A model generated the notes under the pieces. That model had not been told where the DNA came from. It worked only from the letters and a program-made list of their open reading frames with translations, and did no database searches. DNA of 5,555 nucleotides from Burkholderiales bacterium (lineage in GTDB: Bacteria > Pseudomonadota > Gammaproteobacteria > Burkholderiales > Casimicrobiaceae), in NCBI GenBank assembly GCA_031257235.1, contig JAIRPA010000095.1, positions 1 to 5,555 of the forward strand, written 5' to 3'. The position numbers were made by a program, and so were the translations under genes. Shown one piece after another: positions 1 to 5,485 of the stretch (position 1 is its first letter; each line of letters opens with the position of its first letter).

Positions 1-2
1 GC

Positions 3-22
3 GGGCGAGGCAAGCCTCGCCC
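3..22. repeat. Perfect 9-bp palindrome, possible dispersed intergenic repeat
   Basis: Bases 3-11 are the exact reverse complement of 14-22, with AA between them. As RNA this would more likely be an 8-bp stem with a 4-nt loop, which reads CUUG on the minus strand. No T-run follows on either strand, so it is not a standard intrinsic terminator. Short GC-rich palindromes of this kind, next to short tandem repeats in intergenic DNA, are often dispersed repeats copied many times in a genome. That is inference here, since only one copy is visible. The palindrome lies at the window edge, so a larger element may extend to the left. Confidence 0.6.
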
Positions 23-25
23 CTA

Positions 26-46
26 CTGATTCCTGATTCCTGAAAC
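26..46. repeat. Three tandem heptamers (two exact, one degenerate)
   Basis: CTGATTC occurs twice in tandem (26-32 and 33-39) and is followed by the degenerate copy CTGAAAC (40-46). It directly follows the palindrome at 3-22. A second short repeat, CCCTTTGA, occurs at 46-53 and again at 82-89. Together these suggest that the first ~90 bases are repeat-derived intergenic DNA rather than a gene. No function can be assigned. Confidence 0.5.
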
Positions 47-49
47 CCT

Positions 50-78
50 TTGACAGTTCAACGATAGGCGATTACCCT
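50..78 (+). promoter_or_regulatory. Weak alternative upstream promoter candidate
   Basis: TTGACA at 50-55 is a perfect -35 hexamer. Seventeen bases downstream lies TACCCT (73-78), a poor -10 with three matches to TATAAT. If active it would give gcvT a leader of roughly 130 nt. It overlaps the repeat-like DNA at the left edge, so the hexamer may be a chance match. The TATAAT box at 199 is the stronger -10. Confidence 0.15.
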
Positions 79-198
79 TCACCCTTTGAGGTTTTTGCAA
101 CGGGGTTTTGTCCATCGGCAGATCAAAGCCCGCAAAAATCAGGCGCGGCGGAATATGTCCGATGTCGCCTACTCACTTTTTGAATAACTACTCTTCGC

Positions 199-204
199 TA
201 TAAT
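199..204 (+). promoter_or_regulatory. Probable -10 box of the gcvTHP promoter
   Basis: A perfect sigma-70 type -10 hexamer, TATAAT, ends 8 nt before the gcvT ATG. No good -35 lies at normal spacing: TTGAAT at 180-185 is only 13 bp away, and the T-rich sequence around 176-182 matches poorly. Transcription would be expected to start about 7 nt past the box, around base 211, leaving almost no 5' leader. The weak -35 suggests that an activator may be needed; in some proteobacteria gcv operons are activated by GcvA, but I cannot identify an operator. Confidence 0.5.
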
Positions 205-212
205 GCACATCT

Positions 213-1310
213 ATGATTAAACAAACCCATTTAAATTCATCACATCGCGCGGCATCGGCGCGCATGGTGGACTTCGGCGGCTGGGACATGCCCGTCAATT
301 ACGGTTCACAAGTCAACGAACATCACGCCGTCCGAAAAGATGCCGGCATGTTTGACGTATCGCATATGTGCGTCATTGACGTTCAAAGCAAGGAAGCGGG
401 CGCACCCCGCGCGTTTTTGCGTTACCTTTTAGCCAACAACGTCGATAAATTAGAAACTTCCGGTCGCGCGCTTTATTCGTGTCTGCTCAAAGAAGACGGC
501 GGCGTGTTGGACGATTTAATCGTTTATTTTATTGACGAAACCTTTTTTAGAATCGTCGTCAATGCCGGCACTGCCGAAAAAGATTATGCGTGGTTTTTGC
601 TTCAGCGCGACCGCGTGGCACCCAACTGCACCATCACGCCGCGTCGTGATTTATCCATGATCGCCGTTCAGGGCAAAAACGCACGTGCCAAAGTTTGGGC
701 GGTCTTGCCCCAAACGAAAGCCGCCACCGAGCCCTTGCGCCCTTTCTCCGCCGCGTTTGTCGGCGATTATTTTGTCGCGCGGACGGGTTACACCGGCGAA
801 GACGGTTTTGAAATTGCCGCACCGCACGATTTAATCGTCGCGCTTTGGGCAAACCTGATCAAAGCGCAAGTCGCGCCGTGCGGTTTGGGCGCGCGCGATA
901 CCTTGCGCTTGGAAGCCGGGATGAATTTATACGGGCAAGACATGGACGAAACCGTCACGCCTTTGGAAGCGGGCTTATCATGGACGGTGGATTTAAAAAG
1001 CGAGCGCGATTTCATCGGAAAAAACGCGCTTATCCAACAAAAACCCGCGTTCACGCTTTTGGGCTTGGTGTTGACCGATACGGGCGGCGTTTTGCGTTCG
1101 CATCAGCGCGTCCACACCGATCACGGTGAGGGCGAAATCACCAGCGGCACGTTTTCGCCCACCTTAAACCGCTCCATTGCGTTGGCGCGTCTTCCGATTC
1201 AAACCAAAGAGGGCGATACCGTGACGGTATCGGTTCGTGACAAAAAGCTCTCTGCGAAAGTCGTGCGTGTTCCGTTTGCAAAAAACGGCGCGCCTTTGAT
1301 TCAACTTTAA
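213..1310 (+). CDS. gcvT: Glycine cleavage system T-protein (aminomethyltransferase)
   Basis: GcvT is the cytoplasmic tetrahydrofolate-dependent aminomethyltransferase of the glycine cleavage system (EC 2.1.2.10). It takes the aminomethyl group from the lipoyl arm of GcvH, releases NH3 and forms 5,10-methylene-THF. The 365-aa product has family length. The folate-binding domain covers about residues 7-255 and the C-terminal barrel about 275-355. Visible family motifs are ARMVDFGGW (16-24), the YGSQ/EHHAVR segment (30-41), AGMFDVSHM (44-52), GGVLDDLIVY (96-105) with the conserved catalytic-region Asp pair 100-101, DLSMIAVQG (146-154), TGYTGEDGFEIA (191-202), GLGARDTLRLEAGMNLYGQ (224-242) and ITSGTFSPTL (309-318). 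The ATG at 213 aligns with the N-terminus of E. coli GcvT; the next Met (residue 18) lies inside a conserved motif. There is no Shine-Dalgarno sequence. It is the first gene of the operon, 17 nt before gcvH. Confidence 0.97.
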   Translation: MIKQTHLNSSHRAASARMVDFGGWDMPVNYGSQVNEHHAVRKDAGMFDVSHMCVIDVQSKEAGAPRAFLRYLLANNVDKLETSGRALYSCLLKEDGGVLDDLIVYFIDETFFRIVVNAGTAEKDYAWFLLQRDRVAPNCTITPRRDLSMIAVQGKNARAKVWAVLPQTKAATEPLRPFSAAFVGDYFVARTGYTGEDGFEIAAPHDLIVALWANLIKAQVAPCGLGARDTLRLEAGMNLYGQDMDETVTPLEAGLSWTVDLKSERDFIGKNALIQQKPAFTLLGLVLTDTGGVLRSHQRVHTDHGEGEITSGTFSPTLNRSIALARLPIQTKEGDTVTVSVRDKKLSAKVVRVPFAKNGAPLIQL

Positions 1311-1314
1311 CGTA

Positions 1315-1320
1315 AAGGAA
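1315..1320 (+). promoter_or_regulatory. Ribosome binding site of gcvH
   Basis: AAGGAA sits 4 nt before the first of two tandem ATGs (1325) and 7 nt before the second (1328). The longer spacing is the usual one, and the second ATG gives the family N-terminus MSNIPAEL, so the site favours 1328. It is the only clear Shine-Dalgarno sequence in front of any of the four complete genes. Confidence 0.7.
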
Positions 1321-1327
1321 ATTCATG

Positions 1328-1711
1328 ATGAGCAACATTCCCGCCGAATTGAAATACACCGAAAGCCACGAATGGGCGCGTAAGAACGCAGACGGCACCT
1401 TGACTATCGGCATCACTGATCACGCGCAAGAAGCCTTGGGCGACATCGTTTTTGTTGAGTTGCCGGAAGTCGGCAGAGAACTTCAAAAAGAGGAAGCCTG
1501 CGCGGTGGTGGAATCCGTGAAAGCGGCGTCCGATATTTACGCGCCGGTGGCAGGCGAAGTGGTCGCCGTCAATAGCGACATCGGCGGCACACCGGAGACC
1601 ATCAACCAAAGCCCTTACGATACCTGGCTTTTTAAAATCAAACCCGCCGACAACCACGCGTTTGATGCTTTATTGTCTGCCGACGCTTATAAAAAAGCCG
1701 CGGGAGAATAA
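1328..1711 (+). CDS. gcvH: Glycine cleavage system H-protein (lipoyl carrier)
   Basis: GcvH is the small lipoylated shuttle of the glycine cleavage system. Its lipoyl arm receives the aminomethyl group from GcvP, presents it to GcvT, and is then re-oxidised by dihydrolipoamide dehydrogenase. The product has 127 aa, normal for the family. The motif ESVKAASD (62-69) contains the lipoylation site, Lys65. Other conserved parts are the start MSNIPAELKY, SHEW (13-16), GITDHAQEALGDIVFVELP (28-46), IYAPVAGEVVAVN (70-82) and WLFKI (100-104). The start at 1328 is preferred to 1325 because of ribosome-site spacing and agreement with E. coli and Neisseria-type N-termini; 1325 would add one Met. The segment PYDTW (96-100) appears one residue shorter than the usual PYGxGW. 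The gene is almost certainly co-transcribed with gcvT. Confidence 0.96.
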   Translation: MSNIPAELKYTESHEWARKNADGTLTIGITDHAQEALGDIVFVELPEVGRELQKEEACAVVESVKAASDIYAPVAGEVVAVNSDIGGTPETINQSPYDTWLFKIKPADNHAFDALLSADAYKKAAGE

Positions 1712-1714
1712 ACC

Positions 1715-1767
1715 TTTTTGTCGGGCAACCCTAAAACTTTTGGGATTGCCCACGTTAAAGACAAAAA
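1715..1767 (+). other. Extended imperfect hairpin in the gcvH-gcvP spacer
   Basis: GGGCAACCC (1723-1731) pairs with GGGATTGCCC (1742-1751) with one bulged base, and AAAA/TTTT inside continue the stem. Outside it, TTTTTGTC (1715-1722) is the exact reverse complement of GACAAAAA (1760-1767), separated from the inner stem by an 8-nt bulge on the 3' side. It starts 4 nt after the gcvH stop. No T-run follows on the plus strand, so it is not itself a standard terminator. It could stabilise the gcvTH message 3' end or act as a competing structure to the next hairpin, which shares its A-tract. Confidence 0.45.
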
Positions 1768-1796
1768 AATCACAGGCAACCCGTGTTGATTTTTTG
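1762..1796 (+). terminator. Possible intrinsic terminator or attenuator between gcvH and gcvP
   Basis: CAAAAAAATCACAGG (1762-1776) can pair imperfectly with CCGTGTTGATTTTTTG (1781-1796). The stem has two or three bulges, contains an A7 tract on the left and ends in a T6 tract (1790-1795) on the right. An A-tract/T-tract hairpin resembles a weak bidirectional intrinsic terminator. The GC-rich part is short and interrupted, so termination would be partial at most, and gcvP needs read-through or its own promoter. The A-tract can instead pair with the T-tract at 1715-1719. Confidence 0.3.
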
Positions 1797-1811
1797 CAAA
1801 GAACCCCAAAC

Positions 1812-1831
1812 GGACGGCGCTTGCGTCGTCC
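1812..1831 (+). other. Strong hairpin with CUUG loop upstream of gcvP
   Basis: GGACGGCGC (1812-1820) pairs with GCGTCGTCC (1823-1831), with one G-U wobble. Drawn with a four-base loop it is an 8-bp stem closed by G-C around CUUG, a tetraloop known to be stable in rRNA. It lies 36-55 nt before the gcvP ATG and no T-run follows, so a terminator is unlikely. It may shape the 5' side of the gcvP initiation region or block exonucleases. Function is inference. Confidence 0.4.
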
Positions 1832-1866
1832 CTTCTTGCCGCTAACTTCTATTGATTCAAAAAAAC

Positions 1867-4716
1867 ATGACACATACCTCATTTATTCATCGTCACATCG
1901 GATTTCACGCGGAAGATGAACGCGCAATGTTAGACGCCATCGGCGTTGCGTCCACTGCCGAGTTGATCGACAAAACCCTTCCCCGCGCCATTCGTTTGCA
2001 TTCGGCGTTAAAGGCAACGCCCGCCCTTTCCGAAGAAGAAGCCCTTGCCGCACTTCATAAAATTGCCGATCAAAATATTGTATTGAAGTCTTTCATCGGA
2101 CAGGGCTACTACGGCACGCACATGCCGTCCGTGATTTTGCGCAACGTTTTGGAAAACCCCGCGTGGTACACGGCTTATACCCCGTATCAGCCGGAGATTT
2201 CTCAAGGGCGTCTTGAAATGTTGATGCTGTTTCAGACGATGATTTGCGATTTAACCGGTATGGACATTGCCAACGCCTCGATGTTGGACGAAGCTACCGC
2301 CGCGGCAGAAGCCATGACACTAGCCCTGCGCTTAAAGCCGGAACCCTCCCCCGTCTTTTTTGTGGCGAACACGGTGTTCAAACACACGCGCGACGTGATC
2401 GAAACACGCGCCGCGCCCTTAAACATTAAGGTTGTCACCGGCGCGCTCAATGAAGCCGCCCACTCCGGCGCGTTTGCGGTGTTGTTGCAGTATCCCGACA
2501 CGCACGGCGCCGTTCATGAGTATCAAGCCTTAGTGGAAGAACTGCACCAAAAAAATATCAAAGTGATTGTGGCGGCGGATTTGCTTTCCTTGGCGGTCTT
2601 GGAAGCGCCGGGGAACTGGGGCGCGGATATTGTCGTTGGCAGTGCACAACGGTTTGGCGTTCCGATGGGGTATGGCGGCCCGCACGCGGGGTTTCTTGCC
2701 ACCAAAGATGCTTATAAACGCTCGATGTCCGGGCGCTTGGTGGGCATTTCCATCGACGCGCAAAAAAAACCGGCGTATCGCTTGGCGTTGCAAACGCGCG
2801 AACAACATATTCGCCGCGAAAAAGCCACGTCGAACATTTGCACCGCGCAAGTTTTGTTGGCGATTTTAGCCACGCTTTACGCGATGTATCACGGCGCCAA
2901 AGGCTTGCGCTCGATTGCCGAGCGCGTTCATCGTTATACAACCGCGCTTGCCGCCGGTTTAAAAGCATTAAACGCGACGATCGTCAATCCGACGTTTTTT
3001 GATACCTTAACGATTGTGCCCGGCGGCGGCGAATTGGCAGACTTACACGCCGAAGCCGTCAAACGCGGCATGAATTTTCGTCGGATTGATTCCAGCGCGC
3101 TTTCCGTTTCCTTAGATGAAACCACCACCGTCGCCGACTTAGAACACATTTTGGACGCTTTTGCGTTTGTGATCTCAAGCGAAAAACTCGCGGCGGCAAA
3201 AAGCGTCTTACATGAAACGCTCTCACTTCATTCTTCTGACGTGATCCCTTCCTCGCTTCGACGCCGGTCTTCGTATTTAACCGCAAGTGCGTTTTCCCGC
3301 TATCACACGGAAACCGAAATGATGCGTTATTTGCGTCGTCTTGCCGACAAAGATTTGGCGTTGGATCGCACGATGATTTCTTTGGGTTCCTGCACGATGA
3401 AATTAAACGCGGCGTCGGAAATGATCCCGATCACGTGGCGGCAATTTTCCGATGTGCATCCTTTCGCGCCGGAAGATCAGGCACGCGGTTATCGGGTGTT
3501 GATCGACGATTTAACGCGCGTGTTGTGTGATGTCACCGGATACGATGCTTTTTCTTTCCAACCCAATTCCGGCGCGCAGGGCGAATACGCGGGCTTGATG
3601 GCGATTGCGCAGTACCACGCCTCACGCGGCGACAAACACCGAAACATTTGTTTGATTCCTCAATCCGCGCACGGCACCAACCCTGCCTCTGCCGCGATGG
3701 CGGGAATGAAAGTGGTGGTGGTGGCGTGCGACGCCGAAGGCAATATTGACGTTGCCGATCTTGAAGCGCGTGCCAAAGAACATGCGGAACATCTTTCGTG
3801 CGCGATGATGACCTACCCTTCCACTCACGGCGTCTTTGAAACGGGGATCAAAAAAGTCTGCGAGATCGTGCATCAATACGGCGGTCAGGTTTATATTGAC
3901 GGCGCCAACATGAATGCTTTAACCGGGCTTGCCGCGCCGGGTTTATTTGGCGGCGATGTCTCGCATTTAAACTTACACAAAACGTTTGCGATTCCTCACG
4001 GCGGCGGCGGCCCTGGCGTGGGTCCGATCGGCGTCAAAAAACATTTAGCGCCGTTTTTGCCCGGTCACGTTTTTTGGCACAGCAAAACCCGCGCGGTGTC
4101 CGCCGCGCCTTTTGGCAGCGCGTCTATTCTGCCGATCACGTGGATGTATTTAACGATGGCAGGCTCGGAAGGGCTAACAAGGGCAAGTCAATCCGCCATT
4201 CTTGCCGCCAACTATATTTCTCAACGATTGTCGCCGCATTACCCGACCTTATTTACCGGCGAAAACGGTTTTGTGGCGCACGAATGTATTTTGGACATTC
4301 GCCCCTTCAAGGCGACCTCCGGCATTGAAGCCGAAGACATTGCCAAGCGTTTGATTGATTTTGGCTTTCACGCGCCCACGATGAGCTTTCCCGTGCCGGG
4401 GACCTTGATGGTCGAACCTACGGAATCCGAATCTTTGTATGAGCTTGATCGTTTCATCGACGCGATGATTGCCATTCGGGAAGAAATTCGCGCGATTGAA
4501 AACGGCACGTCAGACAAAAACGATAATCCCTTAAAAAACGCACCGCACACGGCGGAGGTTTTAGTGGCCGACACGTGGACACATCCGTATTCGCGCGAAC
4601 AGGCGGCGTATCCGCTCGCCTCGTTGCGTGAGAACAAGTATTGGTCGCCGGTGGGGCGTGTGGACAACGTTTATGGAGATCGCAATTTGGTGTGTAAAAT
4701 ATTCGCCCAAAAGTGA
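1867..4716 (+). CDS. gcvP: Glycine dehydrogenase (decarboxylating), P-protein, single chain
   Basis: GcvP is the PLP-dependent glycine decarboxylase (EC 1.4.4.2). It releases CO2 and loads the remaining aminomethyl group onto the lipoyl arm of GcvH. At 949 aa it is the fused single-chain form of proteobacteria (E. coli about 957), not the two-subunit form. The N-terminal half (about 7-435) keeps RHIG (9-12), YTAYTPYQPE (101-110), LDEATAAAEAM (140-150), GSAQRFGVPMGYGGPH (258-273) and REQHIRREKATSNICT (311-326). A variable linker (about 436-475) leads to the catalytic half with SLGSCTMKLNAA (505-516), QPNSGAQGEYAG (565-576), SAHGTNPASA (600-609), LNLHKTF (701-707) with the PLP Lys705, the glycine-rich loop after it, and PTMSFPVPGTLMVEPTESES (837-856). 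The ATG at 1867 matches the family start; an in-frame TTG at 1852 would add five residues. Neither has a clear ribosome site. Confidence 0.97.
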   Translation: MTHTSFIHRHIGFHAEDERAMLDAIGVASTAELIDKTLPRAIRLHSALKATPALSEEEALAALHKIADQNIVLKSFIGQGYYGTHMPSVILRNVLENPAWYTAYTPYQPEISQGRLEMLMLFQTMICDLTGMDIANASMLDEATAAAEAMTLALRLKPEPSPVFFVANTVFKHTRDVIETRAAPLNIKVVTGALNEAAHSGAFAVLLQYPDTHGAVHEYQALVEELHQKNIKVIVAADLLSLAVLEAPGNWGADIVVGSAQRFGVPMGYGGPHAGFLATKDAYKRSMSGRLVGISIDAQKKPAYRLALQTREQHIRREKATSNICTAQVLLAILATLYAMYHGAKGLRSIAERVHRYTTALAAGLKALNATIVNPTFFDTLTIVPGGGELADLHAEAVKRGMNFRRIDSSALSVSLDETTTVADLEHILDAFAFVISSEKLAAAKSVLHETLSLHSSDVIPSSLRRRSSYLTASAFSRYHTETEMMRYLRRLADKDLALDRTMISLGSCTMKLNAASEMIPITWRQFSDVHPFAPEDQARGYRVLIDDLTRVLCDVTGYDAFSFQPNSGAQGEYAGLMAIAQYHASRGDKHRNICLIPQSAHGTNPASAAMAGMKVVVVACDAEGNIDVADLEARAKEHAEHLSCAMMTYPSTHGVFETGIKKVCEIVHQYGGQVYIDGANMNALTGLAAPGLFGGDVSHLNLHKTFAIPHGGGGPGVGPIGVKKHLAPFLPGHVFWHSKTRAVSAAPFGSASILPITWMYLTMAGSEGLTRASQSAILAANYISQRLSPHYPTLFTGENGFVAHECILDIRPFKATSGIEAEDIAKRLIDFGFHAPTMSFPVPGTLMVEPTESESLYELDRFIDAMIAIREEIRAIENGTSDKNDNPLKNAPHTAEVLVADTWTHPYSREQAAYPLASLRENKYWSPVGRVDNVYGDRNLVCKIFAQK

Positions 4717-4749
4717 AAACCTACACTCGACGGCAAAAAGTAGGTTTTT
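4716..4749 (+). terminator. Candidate intrinsic terminator after gcvP
   Basis: AAAACCTAC (4716-4724) is the exact reverse complement of GTAGGTTTT (4740-4748), with a 15-nt loop. The right arm runs into T5 (4745-4749), then AC and a second T5 (4752-4756). This looks like a weak intrinsic terminator that begins on the last base of the gcvP stop codon. The stem is A/T-rich at its base, so it may be inefficient. It overlaps, and cannot form together with, the 12-bp hairpin at 4731-4760. Confidence 0.4.
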
Positions 4750-4760
4750 ACTTTTTGCCG
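4731..4760 (+). other. Perfect 12-bp hairpin directly before trmB
   Basis: CGGCAAAAAGTA (4731-4742) and TACTTTTTGCCG (4749-4760) are exact reverse complements around a 6-nt loop, GGTTTT. The right arm ends 5 nt before the first trmB ATG and covers the place where a Shine-Dalgarno sequence would be. No T-run follows. It could act as an antiterminator against the overlapping hairpin at 4716-4748, as a block to trmB translation, or as an RNA 3'-end stabiliser. The inverted repeat is directly visible; the role is inference. Confidence 0.5.
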
Positions 4761-4765
4761 AACTA

Positions 4766-5476
4766 ATGATGAACCACGACGAAAATAAAACACCGCACAA
4801 GCCTTCTTGTGTGCGTCCGGTGCGAAGCTATGTGCTACGGCAGGGGCGGTTGACCCCTGCGCAATCGCGCGCGCTTTTAACCTTGTCGCCGCTTTTTGTG
4901 GTGGCGTATGCCGAACAACCGATCGACTTTAAAACGCTTTTTGGGCGCGACGCCAAGACGGTGATCGAGATCGGCTTTGGCATGGGGGCGGCAACGGCTA
5001 AGATTGCGCAAGAAAATCCCGATACCAATTTTCTCGGTATTGAAGTGCACACGCCGGGGGTGGGGAGTCTTTTGCGCGAAATCGAAACGCGGTCGTTATC
5101 GAACGTGCGCATCGTGCAACACGACGCGGTGGAAGTGATCAAAACCATGATCGCCCCCGCCTCTCTTGACGGCGTCCATATCTTTTTCCCCGACCCTTGG
5201 CACAAAAAAAGACATCATAAACGCCGCCTGTTGCAACCTTTGTTTTTGGAAGCGTTGGCGGCGCGTGTGAAAGAAGGCGGTTATCTTCACGTGGCCACCG
5301 ATTGGGAAGATTACGCGCACGAAATTCTCGCGTTGGTAGAAGCAAGTGCGGCGTGGGAGAATGTTTCGCCGGAAGGGTTTACGCCGCGTCCGCCCACCCG
5401 CCCGCAAACCAAATTTGAGGCGCGCGGGATTAAATTAGGGCATCGGGTGTTTGATATTGTCGCCCAAAGAAAATAG
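4766..5476 (+). CDS. trmB: tRNA (guanine(46)-N7)-methyltransferase
   Basis: TrmB is an S-adenosylmethionine-dependent enzyme (EC 2.1.1.33) that makes 7-methylguanosine at position 46 in the variable loop of tRNAs. From the ATG at 4766 it has 236 aa, close to E. coli TrmB (239). Motifs in order: RSYVLRQGR (20-28) of the family N-terminus, the SAM-binding motif EIGFGMGAAT (68-77), FLGIEVHTPGVG (89-100), DAVEVI (120-125), the signature FFPDPWHKKRHHKRR (140-154) with Asp143 in the catalytic/tRNA-binding loop, TDWEDYA (178-184), and RPQTKFEARG (212-221). Two tandem ATGs (4766 and 4769) are equally possible. The frame is open back into gcvP (to about 4628), but that extension has no family similarity and overlaps gcvP. 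No Shine-Dalgarno is visible. The gene follows gcvP by 49 nt and may be partly co-transcribed. Confidence 0.95.
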   Translation: MMNHDENKTPHKPSCVRPVRSYVLRQGRLTPAQSRALLTLSPLFVVAYAEQPIDFKTLFGRDAKTVIEIGFGMGAATAKIAQENPDTNFLGIEVHTPGVGSLLREIETRSLSNVRIVQHDAVEVIKTMIAPASLDGVHIFFPDPWHKKRHHKRRLLQPLFLEALAARVKEGGYLHVATDWEDYAHEILALVEASAAWENVSPEGFTPRPPTRPQTKFEARGIKLGHRVFDIVAQRK

Positions 5477-5485
5477 GAAGACAGA

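Noticed and set aside
28..172. Minus-strand open stretch containing a 30-codon ATG frame (ATG at 115-113)
   Set aside because: No ribosome site, and its distal part runs through the repeated octamers and heptamers. It is most likely a chance frame.
68..187. Plus-strand open stretch ending in TAA at 185-187, with a basic protein-like tail ending SDVAYSLFE
   Set aside because: It has no good start codon, is only about 39 codons long, and both the minus strand and another plus frame are also partly open here. I recognise no family. It could be a gene remnant, but the evidence is too weak to list.
90..212. Glycine riboswitch ahead of gcvT
   Set aside because: No tandem aptamer core or linked helices are recognisable, and the likely promoter lies only 8 nt before gcvT, leaving no leader to hold one.
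2558..2968. Long minus-strand frame opposite gcvP, and similar frames opposite gcvT and trmB
   Set aside because: These are shadows of strongly conserved genes and have no recognisable domains or starts.
4672..4700. Promoter for trmB inside the gcvP end (TAAAAT at 4695-4700)
   Set aside because: The -10 is reasonable, but no acceptable -35 lies at 16-18 bp spacing, so support is too weak.
4628..4765. Extended N-terminus of trmB starting within gcvP
   Set aside because: The extra 46 residues overlap gcvP in another frame, run through the two hairpins and have no similarity to TrmB; the tandem ATGs at 4766/4769 give the normal family length.
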